Shown: piece after piece, positions 6,550 to 14,859 of the stretch
How the letters are laid out: every line of letters begins with the position of its first letter
Numbering within the stretch: position 1 is the stretch's first letter
From: Planctomycetota bacterium
GTDB lineage: Bacteria > Planctomycetota > Planctomycetia > Pirellulales > Pirellulaceae
Length of the DNA stretch: 34,231 bases
Assembly: GCA_024276655.1 (NCBI GenBank)
Contig: JAJRWU010000059.1
Location: 1 to 34,231, forward strand
Direction of reading: 5' to 3'
Translations under genes and position numbers: made by a program
The notes under the pieces: model-generated
What the model was told of the DNA's origin: nothing
What the model saw: the letters and a program-made list of their open reading frames with translations, nothing else
Databases searched by the model: none

Positions 6550-7617
6550 TTATTCGTCCAAATCGCCGGAGGTAATGGTTTGAATTTGCCAAGCGGGGCC
6601 GCGCACATTCCCGCCGGGGTGTTTGGCGGCGCGGCCTTTCGACGTACACAGCAACGCATACACGCGATAGCTGACCGAATCGCTCATGAAACGCGTGCTG
6701 CCGTCACAAAATGCCGCTACGAAACCATCGGGATGATCGCTGGAGGGGCGCGCCGTGTGCCAACCTAAATCCTGGTTTTCGCGACCTTCATTGATATCAA
6801 AAAAGGGAACGCCCAGGTCGTCGGGAGTGATGGCCGTTGCGTTTGCGTTGAGTTGTTCGTTGGAGTCGTTCCGCCAGATGAAGCCCGAACGCCATTCGGG
6901 AAGCACGGTCCCCACGGCCATTAGGGCGCCGCTCGCATCGCGGCGAAGCCAAGTGTTGTCAATTTCATTGGCGAAACTCACGTCGTTGGAATTTTCGCAG
7001 ATCGCCAAGGTGTTTGAAGCGCCATCGCCGGCGTTGATGTCGTCGATCGTTTGTTCGTAATGGTTGGCGTGGTTGGCGTCAATTCGCACATCAAAGACGC
7101 CATTAGCCGCATGGTCATAGGGACGCGTGGGGGAAGAGTTGGTGAAGTTGAAGTCGGCCCGCCCGGAGTTGACGTAATAATGCAAGGGTTTATTAAGCAC
7201 GCTCAACGAATTGGAAGGGCACACCAGTAGGCTAACCATTACCGGTTTGGTCGTGCGGGGGTTCGGCGTGTTGCCGGCGGTGTTGTCGATTTGGATATTA
7301 TCGAGAATATTCTCGTAGACTGCGGTTTCTCCCAATCGGGTCAGCAGCGGGGGCACCCAGCCAACGTAATTATTAGTGCGCGGATTTGTTTTTGTTCCCC
7401 GCAGATACGAAAGTGAAGGCGGCATTTTCTTTTTGTCGGTGGCGTATTGAATCGTCGCCATCGCGATTTGTTTTTGGTTGTTCAAGCATTGGGCCCGGCG
7501 GGCGGATTCTCGCGCCATCTGCACCGCCGGCAGCAACAACGCCATCAGCATGCCAATAATGGTGATCACGACCAAGAGTTCGACGAGTGTAAAGCCTCTT
7601 CGTGTTCGCATCGTCAT
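6550..7617 (-). CDS. DUF1559 family prepilin-like protein
   Basis: 355 residues. The N-terminus [20 protein letters not shown] is a type IV prepilin/type II pseudopilin signal: the prepilin peptidase would cut at G-FTLVE, leaving a hydrophobic helix to about residue 30. It then has the planctomycete pattern [20 protein letters not shown]. The C-terminal [21 protein letters not shown] is the H-X-DG motif of the DUF1559 (SBP_bac_10-like) family. These proteins are found in very many copies in planctomycetes and their role is not established; surface or secretion-related assembly is an inference from the signal. ATG 7617 is preceded by GGAGG at 8 bases, which decides the start over ATG 7611. It appears monocistronic. 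Confidence 0.92.
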   Translation of the reverse strand: MTMRTRRGFTLVELLVVITIIGMLMALLLPAVQMARESARRAQCLNNQKQIAMATIQYATDKKKMPPSLSYLRGTKTNPRTNNYVGWVPPLLTRLGETAVYENILDNIQIDNTAGNTPNPRTTKPVMVSLLVCPSNSLSVLNKPLHYYVNSGRADFNFTNSSPTRPYDHAANGVFDVRIDANHANHYEQTIDDINAGDGASNTLAICENSNDVSFANEIDNTWLRRDASGALMAVGTVLPEWRSGFIWRNDSNEQLNANATAITPDDLGVPFFDINEGRENQDLGWHTARPSSDHPDGFVAAFCDGSTRFMSDSVSYRVYALLCTSKGRAAKHPGGNVRGPAWQIQTITSGDLDE

Positions 7618-7912
7618 TTCACACGCCTCCGTAGATTTGAATGAGAGAAATGAGGAGATTCAAGCAACGGGCGCCTAACCCCGTTGTTTGAAATGCCCGC
7701 CTGTTGCATTCGGGAAAACCACCCGCGGAGAAATCGTCTTCGCTCGCACTGGGCGCCGCTTGAAGAGGAGAAATCGCCGCTGGCCAAGTGCATGGCTCCC
7801 TGCTGGGATTCTCGCATCAAATAGATTCTCTGTCGAGAGTTTTTTCGTTTATTCCTTCAGATCTTGCACGGTTTTCGCTATTTCACTATACTTCCGCCCA
7901 ACTTGTGAAGGC

Positions 7913-8003
7913 TTGGGGGTGGAAAATGTCGAATTTTTCGTGGAACGGCCTGCCGTGAAACGAGCCATTTCCAGCCGTGTGAGGTAGAGGCGTGTGAGGT
8001 AGA
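7913..8003 (+). mobile_element. Degenerate hairpin element D4
   Basis: GGTGGAAAATGTCG then TTTTTCGTGGAACGGC matches the left flank of D1, and GAGCCATTTCCAGCCGTGTGAGGTAGA matches its right flank. The long stem is reduced to CGTGGAACGGC/GCCGTGAAACG with almost no loop. The right end is duplicated in tandem (GCGTGTGAGGTAGAG twice, about 7975-8003). It looks like an internal deletion derivative. Confidence 0.55.
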
Positions 8004-8909
8004 GGTTGACGTCAGGAAGGGAAACGCCGCTGCGTCAGGGGAAAGTTTTCAGGAGGAGCGAACCTTGGCGGTTCAGGCTTCGTACCAGAAAGCGGCCTGC
8101 GACAAAATGACTGCAATGAATGCGGTCGATCAAATTAGTTGCGTTGCGGGGCCGGTCTTTTCTTCTCCTCCAGAAACAATCTGGTCGCATCGACACGCCG
8201 GTCTGTTGCCTATTGCCATCAAACCCGTGTGAAGTGGTGAAAAAGCAACAGACGCTGTAGTTTTCCAACGTGAATGTTTTCCTAGGCAAAGGCCGATGGG
8301 TCCGAAACCTCGCTTTTGGAATAACAGAATGTTTCGCGCGGCAAGGTTTGACACAATTGCATCCTAGTTACCGCGAATGTCCTATTTTCAGTCGCTGGAA
8401 GTAGAACACACCCGGGTTTAAGGATGCTGGGTTTTCGGAGTGTTTTGTATTGTGCCGATGGAAACGGCCCTGCACTTCCAGCACAGGCGGTTGATCCTTG
8501 GTTTTCAACGGTTTGAGGCATAACCGGAGCGAAACGCAAGCCAGCCGGCATTCGTTATACGCACCGCAGGCGAACAGGCGACTGTCAACGATACAAGGAG
8601 AAGGCAAGAGAATTCCGTCGAAATCGGCGGCCGTTCAGACCGATAAGTGTGTTGCTTTCGATACTGCGCTTGCGAGGTCATTTTCCCCGCGACGGACGGC
8701 CAATGCTGACACGGAATGCGGCGCCAACGAGAAAGTTGTGACGTATATTTTGGCGAAGGACTTCAACCGGAATTCGTGGTTGATTCCCCCTCCCAAAGTA
8801 TGTTCCGGTCAACTGGCGGATGATCACGATCGACCGCGCACTGAAACGCTCTTGGGTGTTTTTCGTGCGGCCGCTTGTAATCGATCCGATACGGGAGAGA
8901 GACAAACCT
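8004..8909. other. Long gene-free stretch
   Basis: About 900 bp without a recognisable gene. Open frames up to 167 codons exist on both strands but overlap each other, lack ribosome binding sites and show no family pattern. It may hold a decayed gene or the long leader of the FlgM-like gene. Nothing with tRNA, riboswitch or CRISPR shape was seen. Confidence 0.4.
8620..8646 (+). promoter_or_regulatory. Sigma-28-like promoter candidate
   Basis: GAAA at 8620-8623, a 15-base spacer and ACCGATAA at 8639-8646 match the flagellar sigma-28 consensus TAAA-N15-GCCGATAA in 3 of 4 and 7 of 8 positions. It points toward the FlgM-like gene, whose ATG is 264 bp further on. Such short matches arise by chance, and the leader would be long. 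Confidence 0.25.
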
Positions 8910-9188
8910 ATGCAGATCAACGGAATAGCTCAGATTCACGGCCCGCAAGCAGTCAACGCGCCACACAAATCGGCTTCCACGCAGGCGGCCCCCCAGAATG
9001 AAGCTGCCTACGGAGCCGACCAATTGGACATTTCCGACGAAGCGCGGTTACTGAGTTTGGCGTTGGAATCGCCCGACGTTCGCGCCGACAAAGTCTTGCA
9101 GGCGCGGGCTGCCATTGCCAACGGCGATTACGAAACCGACGAAAAAATCGGCATCGCGATTGATCGCCTGCTGGACGAAATCGGTTAA
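8910..9188 (+). CDS. flgM: FlgM-like anti-sigma-28 factor
   Basis: 92 residues starting MQINGIAQIHGPQAVNAPHK. The N-terminal half is polar and probably disordered. The C-terminal half (LDISDEARLLSLALESPDVR, then ADKVLQARAAIANGDYETDE and KIGIAIDRLLDEIG) is the FlgM pattern vRaekV..lkeaIa.G.Y..d..kiA..ll. FlgM binds the flagellar sigma factor FliA and is exported when the hook is complete. GGGAGAGAG lies about 9 bases before the ATG at 8910, which decides this start over a frame open from 8820. No flagellar gene is adjacent. The family call is good; function in this organism is inferred. Confidence 0.72.
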   Translation: MQINGIAQIHGPQAVNAPHKSASTQAAPQNEAAYGADQLDISDEARLLSLALESPDVRADKVLQARAAIANGDYETDEKIGIAIDRLLDEIG

Positions 9189-9200
9189 CATGCTCCCGCC

Positions 9201-9315
9201 CGCCGTTGGAGTGTTCGCTTTCGCGTGTTTGTGCCGCGCCGTTGGAGTTCATGCTTTAGCATGTTTTCTTCCTCGACACACTTCAAAACAGCCTGAAGGC
9301 TGAGGCTCCAACGGC
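9201..9315. repeat. Repeat E, copy 1 (double)
   Basis: Two tandem versions of GCCGTTGGAGTNCACGCTTCAG-type sequence (9201-9230 and 9238-9268), followed by GCCTGAAGGCTGAGGCTCCAACGGC (about 9291-9315). The latter's end pairs with the GCCGTTGGAG of the second unit. It begins 12 bp after the FlgM-like stop. Related copies are at 12264-12292 and 23835-23899. Confidence 0.7.
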
Positions 9316-9318
9316 GTT

Positions 9319-9435
9319 GTTTATACACAAGTTGTACGATGGCCTTCCAAGGCCGTCGAAACAGGGGCATTCAGGGAACAGACCGACGGCCTTGGAAGGC
9401 CATCGTACGTTGTCGCGGTGCAGTTGTGTGTAAAC
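9319..9435. repeat. Repeat F, long nested hairpin
   Basis: Perfect 25-bp arms at 9334-9358 (GTACGATGGCCTTCCAAGGC then CGTCG) and 9384-9408. Each arm holds its own near-palindrome GGCCTTCCAAGGCC. Outside it, GTTTATACACAAGTTG (about 9319) pairs imperfectly with the reverse complement of the GTTGTGTGTAAAC region near 9423-9435. Only one copy is in the window. Confidence 0.6.
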
Positions 9436-9528
9436 CAACGCTGGGCGGCCATGCCGGGTCTGGACAACCGACCGGGTTTGCCGGGAGAATGGCGGCGTCG
9501 CCACGCAGCCCCGCCAACCTGAAACGCC

Positions 9529-10233
9529 ATGGTTCACAATGATTTCGATACCAACGGTCTTGCCAAGTACCTGCATGTCACGCCTGCTCAGGTGAAGCGG
9601 CTGGCTGATCGCGGCAAGATCCCCGGTCGCAAGGTTTCCAGCCAGTGGAGATTCGCCCGGGCCGATATTCACCATTGGCTGGAAGACCGCATCGGACTTT
9701 CCGATGAAGAGGGTTTGGTCGAGATGGAATCGGTTTTGCATCGCTCCCAACGGCCGGACCACGAACCCCAACGAATCGGAGAAATGCTGCCGCTGGAAGC
9801 TATTCAGGTTCCGTTGTTGGCCAGAACGCGGGGCAAGGTGATCTCCGCCATTGCGGAGGTCGCGGCGCAAGCGGGCTTGCTCTGGGACCCAGCCAAAATG
9901 GCCGAAGCCGTTCGCAACCGAGAAGAACTTCACCCTACGGCGCTCGATAACGGCGTGGCCTTGCTGCACCCTCGGCGCCCGTTGCCCTCCATCATGGCGG
10001 AACCCTTTCTGGCTTTGGGGAAAACGCACCAGGGAATACCTTTCGGCGGCGACGGCTTGACCGATATTTTTTTCTTGATCGGCTCCACCGACGACGCCAG
10101 CCACCTGAAAACACTCGCCCGACTCAGCCGTTTGATTTCCCGACCCGGTTTTGTCGAGACGCTGCGCGCCGTCAACGACGCTCCCGCCGCGCTAGAGGTT
10201 GTGGAAAACTTTGAAGCCGAGATCCCCGATTGA
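9529..10233 (+). CDS. HTH domain fused to PTS EIIA (PtsN-like)
   Basis: 234 residues. Residues 8-55 (NGLAKYLHVTPAQVKRLADR, then GKIPGRKVSSQWRFARADIH) form an excisionase/MerR-like winged helix DNA-binding domain. From about 83 to 225 is a fructose/nitrogen-type phosphotransferase EIIA domain. The phosphoacceptor is probably His147 in NGVALLHPRR, equivalent to the H of the PtsN GIAIPHGR motif. It likely senses PTS phosphorylation and regulates transcription or a partner; no EIIB/EIIC permease is nearby, so transport is unlikely. The start is ATG 9529 with no strong binding site. The next gene starts 30 bp later on the same strand, so the two are probably co-transcribed. Confidence 0.85.
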   Translation: MVHNDFDTNGLAKYLHVTPAQVKRLADRGKIPGRKVSSQWRFARADIHHWLEDRIGLSDEEGLVEMESVLHRSQRPDHEPQRIGEMLPLEAIQVPLLARTRGKVISAIAEVAAQAGLLWDPAKMAEAVRNREELHPTALDNGVALLHPRRPLPSIMAEPFLALGKTHQGIPFGGDGLTDIFFLIGSTDDASHLKTLARLSRLISRPGFVETLRAVNDAPAALEVVENFEAEIPD

Positions 10234-10263
10234 CCGCCTTCTCGCAGACGATAGGAGAATTTC

Positions 10264-11088
10264 ATGCCGCCTCGCGTTTTGATCGTCGGCGCCGCGCCGA
10301 CGCCTGAATTTGCGGATTTGGTTGCCGCGGCGCGGAGTCGTTGGCGGGCGGCGCACGTCGATTCACTCCACGAAGCCGCGGCTTGCCTTGCCGCCGAACC
10401 CGGTTTCTCCTTGATCGTTTTGTTGCAATCGCGGCCGGGCCAGTTCCTCGCCAGCGACGTTCTGGCGCTGCAATTGGCCGCGCCGCTGGCGCGGTGGCTG
10501 GTTTTGCTGGGGCCGTGGTCGGAGGGCGAAATGCAAACCGGAAGCCCGCTGCCCGGCGTGGCGCGCATCTATTGGCGGCAGCGGCAGCGCTTGCTGCGCC
10601 TGCTGGACCGAATGGACTCCGGCTTGCGGACAGTGCTCAGTCTACCACCGACCGCCACGATGGCGGAGCGTATCGGACAGGCCGCCTCCGATCCGCCGGC
10701 ACGACTAGCCGCCGATTTGATCGGCATCGTGACGCCCGAAAAAACGACCTTCGACGCCCTGGCCGACGTTTGCCGAAGCGGCGGCTGTTCATCGATCTGG
10801 CTGCTTCCCCGCCAACCACCGCCCAAACTACGCACGGTGGCCGCCTATCTTTGGGACTTCACCCACGGCGACCCGCTTGAACTGCAACAGGCGCCGGTTT
10901 TCGCCCGCCTTGCAACACCGGCGCCAATCGTCGGCCTGCTCGGTTTCCCTCGCCAGAAAGACATCGCCGCGATGGCAGATCTGGGCATCGTCGAGGTCGT
11001 CGGCAAGCCATATCTTATCAACGAACTGCTCGACGCCCTGCACGCCGCCATCGAGAGCAACAACAACAGGCAAAGCCGCGTGGCGTAG
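10264..11088 (+). CDS. Degenerate double receiver-like protein
   Basis: 274 residues, no named family recognised. The N-terminal part begins RVLIVGAAPTPEFADLVAAA like a response-regulator receiver. It lacks the paired acids after beta-1 and has LIVLLQSRPGQFL where a phospho-Asp is expected. The C-terminal part (about 150-270) again looks receiver-like and ends PIVGLLGFPRQKDIAAMADL, then VVGKPYLINELLDALHAAI. That ending contains the Lys-Pro of beta-5 but no phospho-acceptor. AGGAG is seven bases before the ATG, supporting the start. It follows the HTH-EIIA gene by 30 bp and may be its partner. It is probably a non-phosphorylated signalling or scaffold protein. Confidence 0.65.
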   Translation: MPPRVLIVGAAPTPEFADLVAAARSRWRAAHVDSLHEAAACLAAEPGFSLIVLLQSRPGQFLASDVLALQLAAPLARWLVLLGPWSEGEMQTGSPLPGVARIYWRQRQRLLRLLDRMDSGLRTVLSLPPTATMAERIGQAASDPPARLAADLIGIVTPEKTTFDALADVCRSGGCSSIWLLPRQPPPKLRTVAAYLWDFTHGDPLELQQAPVFARLATPAPIVGLLGFPRQKDIAAMADLGIVEVVGKPYLINELLDALHAAIESNNNRQSRVA

Positions 11089-11144
11089 TACGGCAAAGCT
11101 GAAATAAGGCCTTGTCCGTAAATAAATTACCGGTTGTCGCGCAA

Positions 11145-11177
11145 AAAAGCCCGGCATTTTCAAAATGCCGGGCTTTT
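11145..11177. terminator. Palindrome G2, intrinsic-terminator shape
   Basis: AAAAGCCCGGCATTTT, one C, and its exact reverse complement. It sits 56 bp after the receiver-like gene (+) and 70 bp beyond the 3' end of the glycine-zipper gene (-), so it could terminate both. The flank TTAATTCGGTAGGTAAATTC is shared with 12389-12407. Confidence 0.65.
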
Positions 11178-11246
11178 AATTCGGTAGGTAAATTCGGAAC
11201 GAGTCCTAAACGCCGTTTTTGCGAACGCGCCGCACGGGAACCGGTA

Positions 11247-11909
11247 TTAATGTCCGATTTCAACGCCCCAGCTCACGCCTGGCCGATAGTACGGGTGGCC
11301 GTGCGGATACGCGTGTGGATCGTAGTAATGTTCCTCCACGATGACCGGGCGCCCATGTATCGGAGGGCCGACCGGCGGCGCCTGCATGGCGTTGATCACG
11401 ACATCGGTCACGCCGGCATTCTTGAGCGTGATCAAATCGTGTGCCGCAAGCGGGCGTTTCATGCCGTGCGTGCGAACATGCGTGGTGATGACCTGGTCGC
11501 CCAGACCGGCTTGACTCATCGCAATGACATCGGGAATATCTGCCGCGTTCGCCATGCGGCGGCCCATCCTCTGTTCCACGAGCGCTTGGTTGGCGGCAAT
11601 ATCGGCATCGACCGAATCGCCAATGGCGGAGCCCGTCATGGCGCCCACGGCGGAGCCGATCAAGGCGCCGGCCGCAGTGTTTCCGTTGGCCTTGCCGATT
11701 ACAGCGCCAATGCCGGCGCCGGTGAGTCCGCCAAAAACGGCGCCGCTCTCACGACGGTTGGCCGGACTGCGGCAGCCCAGGCACGCCACCGCCAAGAGCA
11801 GCGTTCCCAAGCGTAAGGCGAGCGTGGCGCGCCCGGTTTTCTCGCTCAAAACAACGCTCCCAATTCCGTTTGCCGACGTTTGCATGGCCATGGTCGTTTC
11901 GTACTCCAC
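11247..11909 (-). CDS. Glycine-zipper lipoprotein
   Basis: 220 residues. A hydrophobic signal ends in LLLAVACLGC (around residue 37-46), a good lipobox, so it should be lipidated and membrane-attached. Residues ~56-100 carry GXXXG-type repeats (GAVFGGLTGAGIGAVIGKAN and AAGALIGSAVGAMTGSAIGD), the glycine-zipper pattern of membrane-inserting or oligomerising outer-membrane proteins such as SlyB/YMGG types. The C-terminal part has predicted helices and a His/Tyr/Pro-rich tail (EEHYYDPHAYPHGHPYYRPG). Start is GTG 11909 with AGGA seven bases upstream; ATG 11891 or 11885 are alternatives. Envelope integrity is the usual guess for such proteins. Confidence 0.78.
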   Translation of the reverse strand: MEYETTMAMQTSANGIGSVVLSEKTGRATLALRLGTLLLAVACLGCRSPANRRESGAVFGGLTGAGIGAVIGKANGNTAAGALIGSAVGAMTGSAIGDSVDADIAANQALVEQRMGRRMANAADIPDVIAMSQAGLGDQVITTHVRTHGMKRPLAAHDLITLKNAGVTDVVINAMQAPPVGPPIHGRPVIVEEHYYDPHAYPHGHPYYRPGVSWGVEIGH

Positions 11910-12263
11910 TTATCTTTCCTACCTTTTGCCGCGACCAATTCAAATGGGGCTGTGGGCGTTCCTCGCATAGCGCGAGCGACCACCGGCGCGGCGAATAATC
12001 GCAGCAAACCCGGCCTGCGTCAAGGCAAACCGGCGTCTTTTCGAACCATCGTTCAGCGCGAAAATCGAGGCATTCCGCCGGACCGCCGTGGCCCCGACGG
12101 AGCAATGTCTAGCTCGATTAAAAGCCAAGCCCTGCAACCTATTTCGGCGTTTCGGGCTTGTCGACTTGGGCCGGAAACAGATAGCCGACGACGCTTGCCC
12201 AACGGAAACAGAATAGGCGGGCTGCGGCGAGGCGGAAGCATAGGCAAACAGGTTCTGTTGCGC

Positions 12264-12292
12264 GCCGTTGGAGTTCACGCTTCAGCGTGTTT
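12264..12292 (+). repeat. Repeat E, copy 2 (single arm)
   Basis: GCCGTTGGAGTTCACGCTTC then AGCGTGTTT, with the small hairpin CACGC-TTCA-GCGTG at 12276-12289. It matches one arm of 23835-23899. The rest of 11910-12355 contains no recognisable gene. AGAGCCGGCTCT near 12305-12316 is a further perfect palindrome. Confidence 0.65.
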
Positions 12293-12355
12293 GGCGTAGG
12301 GGCTAGAGCCGGCTCTTAGGAATCGTCCCGAAATAAGTTCCTGGTTATAGCTCGA

Positions 12356-12388
12356 AAAAGCCCGGCATTTTGAAAATGCCGGACTTTT
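12356..12388. terminator. Palindrome G3, intrinsic-terminator shape
   Basis: AAAAGCCCGGCATTTT, G, AAAATGCCGGACTTTT, with one mismatch. It lies 30 bp beyond the stop of the FHA-GAF-PP2C gene, correctly placed to end that transcript. Its flanks (TTAATTCGGTAGGTAAATTC after it, GAAATAAGTTCCTGGTTAT before) resemble those of 11145-11177, so a whole ~90-bp unit is repeated. Confidence 0.65.
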
Positions 12389-12417
12389 AATTCGGTAGGT
12401 AAATTCCGGACTATTCC

Positions 12418-14109
12418 TTACTTGAGCCGCTGGAAGCAGACCAGGCACATGTCGTCGTACTGCGCCCGTTCGCCCACATGTCCCACAACATCGGCGATGA
12501 TTCGATCGCCCATTTCAGTGAGCGAGCCATATTCTTTTCGGATCAAATTGCGGAGGCGTTCGATGGTGTAGAACTGGTCGCCGATATCCATCGCTTCGTT
12601 GAGCCCATCGGTATACATCGACAAACTTTCGCCGGGCTCCAAGTGCATGACATACTCCTCATACTCCATGCCTTCCAGAACGCCCAGCGGCAGGCAAACA
12701 TTCTCTTCTCCGTTCTCTTCCACCGACCCATCGACTTTTCGCAAGATAGGCACCATATGGCCGGCGCTGACGGTGGTCACTTCATGCTTGGTTGGATCGA
12801 GCACGACCATGATCAGCGTGACAAATCGTTCTTCAAAGTCGAGGTTGGAGAATTTATCGTTCAAATGGGTGATCGCCAGGGCGGGATTACTCTCGGTTGC
12901 GAGGCAAAAACGAATTTCGGCCGAAAGCTTGGCCATGAGCAAGGCCGCCGCGACGCCGTGTCCGACCACATCCGCCACAATCACGGCGGTGCGGCCATCG
13001 GGGAGTTGGATGTAGTCGAAATAATCGCCGCCGACATCGTGCGCGGGCTTATAATAATGGAAGAAATCGTAATCTTCGATATCGGGCGTTTTGCTGGGTA
13101 GAAAACCAGCCTGCACTTGGTGCGCCAGTTTAAGATCTCGTTCGAGCTCCTTTTGCTCCAACGCTTGCTCGTGCATTTGGGCGTGATCAATCGCGAAGCC
13201 GACCTGCGCCGCCACGCTGGCCAGCACTTCCAAATCTTCGGCCTGAAAGCGACTGCGCTGATCGAGCGTATCGATTTGCAAAGCGCCGAACGCCTTCCCG
13301 CTGGTGTCGACCAACGGGGCGCACATCATGGAGCGAATGCGGAAATCGGCAATACTCTGACTCATTTCGAAGCGTGAGTCGGTGGCGGCGTCTGCTGAAA
13401 GAATGGCCTCTTTGGTGTCAATCACCTGATTGACAATCGTGCGGCTGATGCGAATGGTGTCTTCGTTGCCGCGGCGGGCTTGTGTCCAACGCGGCACCAG
13501 CACGCCTTCCTCGTTTTTCATCACGATGAAACCGCGGTCGGCCTGCACAAAAATTTTGAACATGCTGGCAAAGACTTGCGGAAAGACCTTGTCGAGCGAA
13601 ATCGCGCCGCCCAGCCCCTGCGTGATTTCCAGCAGCGCCGCCAGTTTGGCTTCGGGCGTTGCGGTGAGTTGCACGCCGCGCATGCTCGAAGAGACATCGA
13701 GTTTCGACATGATCGTCGACTGGCTGCCCGATTCATCGTCGACCATCACGGCTGCAAAACCAGAGCCCACCTCAACCGTTTGCAAGCCGGCGTCAAGCGA
13801 AGGGACGCCAGCCGAGGAAGAATCTGAGTGAAAACGAAAGCTTACATCGCAAACCTTGAATTCATCGCCGTTGTTGAGTTGATGCCGCCCCGCCAGACGC
13901 TTCTCGTTCAAGAATGTGCCGTTGCGGCTGCCCAAATCGAGCAGGAAAAACCGGTCGCCCTCTCGGCAAACGCGGGCATGTTCGCGGCTCACAGCGCCGA
14001 CATCGATCACGACATGGCACGTCGGCTGGCGACCCAGCGTGGTTTCCGCATGAATGAGTTCGTATTGCTGCCCCTCTGCCGGGCCGCTGGTGGCGATAAG
14101 AATGGCCAT
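12418..14109 (-). CDS. FHA-GAF-PP2C (SpoIIE/RsbU-type) serine phosphatase
   Basis: 563 residues in three domains. FHA (about 1-95) has TTLGRQPTCHVVI, VSREHARV and LDLGSRNGTFLNEK, the phospho-threonine binding loops. GAF (about 170-325) contains APLVDTSGKAFGALQIDTLD. After a coiled linker (HEQALEQKELERDLKLAHQV), a PP2C-type phosphatase (about 345-563) shows HDVGGDYFDYI, VADVVGHGVAAALLMAKLSA and a final D in AQYDDMCLVC, the metal-binding acids. Related proteins dephosphorylate anti-anti-sigma factors in partner-switching systems, controlled by the sensory GAF. The FHA suggests docking on a Ser/Thr-kinase substrate. GAGGA precedes ATG 14109. A 14-bp tandem repeat lies just upstream. No partner genes are adjacent. 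Confidence 0.92.
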   Translation of the reverse strand: MAILIATSGPAEGQQYELIHAETTLGRQPTCHVVIDVGAVSREHARVCREGDRFFLLDLGSRNGTFLNEKRLAGRHQLNNGDEFKVCDVSFRFHSDSSSAGVPSLDAGLQTVEVGSGFAAVMVDDESGSQSTIMSKLDVSSSMRGVQLTATPEAKLAALLEITQGLGGAISLDKVFPQVFASMFKIFVQADRGFIVMKNEEGVLVPRWTQARRGNEDTIRISRTIVNQVIDTKEAILSADAATDSRFEMSQSIADFRIRSMMCAPLVDTSGKAFGALQIDTLDQRSRFQAEDLEVLASVAAQVGFAIDHAQMHEQALEQKELERDLKLAHQVQAGFLPSKTPDIEDYDFFHYYKPAHDVGGDYFDYIQLPDGRTAVIVADVVGHGVAAALLMAKLSAEIRFCLATESNPALAITHLNDKFSNLDFEERFVTLIMVVLDPTKHEVTTVSAGHMVPILRKVDGSVEENGEENVCLPLGVLEGMEYEEYVMHLEPGESLSMYTDGLNEAMDIGDQFYTIERLRNLIRKEYGSLTEMGDRIIADVVGHVGERAQYDDMCLVCFQRLK

Positions 14110-14141
14110 GGGGTCCTCGGGAGAATGGGGCGAATCGCCCC

Positions 14142-14184
14142 CGTTAGCACGTTGCCGTTAGCACGTTGCCGTTAGCACGTTGCC
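14142..14184. repeat. 14-bp tandem repeat, three perfect copies
   Basis: CGTTAGCACGTTGC occurs three times without a mismatch. It lies 33 bp upstream of the FHA-GAF-PP2C start codon. It is preceded by GGGGCGA-A-TCGCCCC (14128-14142), a 7-bp dyad. It could be a repeated operator or a slippage product; copy number may vary between strains. 14185-14510 shows no gene and should contain the rplU promoter. Confidence 0.8.
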
Positions 14185-14510
14185 GGTGGGGCGAACGAAC
14201 GCGAACCTATCGGGAAATGAACATCGGAGTTGGAGTGCGGCGGCGGTCGCTCGGCGGCATCGCTCCAGTCTCTTCGATTCTAGATGCGGCAACCGCCCGA
14301 AGTCAACACGCTTGCTATCGAAATTCGACCATTCTGGGGCTCGACGCCAAGCCGACCAAGCAGTAAAATGTGGGGCTTCGCACACGAAATATCGCCAACC
14401 AATGTCTCGACCGACTTCTTGACGGACGGCAGTTGCGGCCGCTCGATATAAAACAAGCCAAAAACGAACGATCGAATACGGGTTTTCCCCCGAAAGAAAA
14501 AACAGGAACC

Positions 14511-14828
14511 ATGTACGCAATTTTCAAAGACAGCGGCCGCCAGTTCAAAGTTGAAGAAGGCCAGGAACTCGAGGTCGACTATCGAGATATCGCCAAAGGC
14601 GAGGAAATCGCTTTCGACGAGGTGCTCGTCATTTCAGGCGAAGATGGCGTCAAACTGGGAAAGCCTACGCTCCAAGGCGCTTCGATCAAAGCCAGTGTCA
14701 TGGGTGGCGTCCAGGGCAAGAAGCTTGTGGTGCAAAAATTCCGCCGCCGCAAGAATTCCCGCCGCAAAACCGGCCATCGCCAACTTTACACACAAGTGCG
14801 CATCGAAAAAATTGAATCGCCCGCGTAA
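14511..14828 (+). CDS. rplU: 50S ribosomal protein L21
   Basis: 105 residues, the normal L21 length. MYAIFKDSGRQFKVEEGQEL is the N-terminal signature (YAIFKTGGKQYKV in other bacteria). The C-terminal VVQKFRRRKNSRRKTGHRQL then YTQVRIEKI is the rRNA-binding KFRRRKNYRRKxGHRQ block. L21 binds 23S rRNA in the large subunit. AGGA lies close before the ATG. Unlike the usual arrangement, rpmA (L27) does not follow: a terminator-shaped palindrome (14860-14892) and the convergent Fe-S locus come next. Confidence 0.97.
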   Translation: MYAIFKDSGRQFKVEEGQELEVDYRDIAKGEEIAFDEVLVISGEDGVKLGKPTLQGASIKASVMGGVQGKKLVVQKFRRRKNSRRKTGHRQLYTQVRIEKIESPA

Positions 14829-14859
14829 CCCGCGATAAAAACCAGCTTGCACTCAATAC

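Noticed and set aside
8498-9001. 167-codon plus-strand frame before and overlapping the FlgM-like gene
   Set aside because: Different frame from the FlgM-like protein, no binding site, polar mixed composition with no pattern; ends inside the flgM coding region.
13480-13827. Plus-strand frames opposite the FHA-GAF-PP2C gene (also 12478-13101)
   Set aside because: Antisense shadows; all conserved motifs are in the minus-strand frame.
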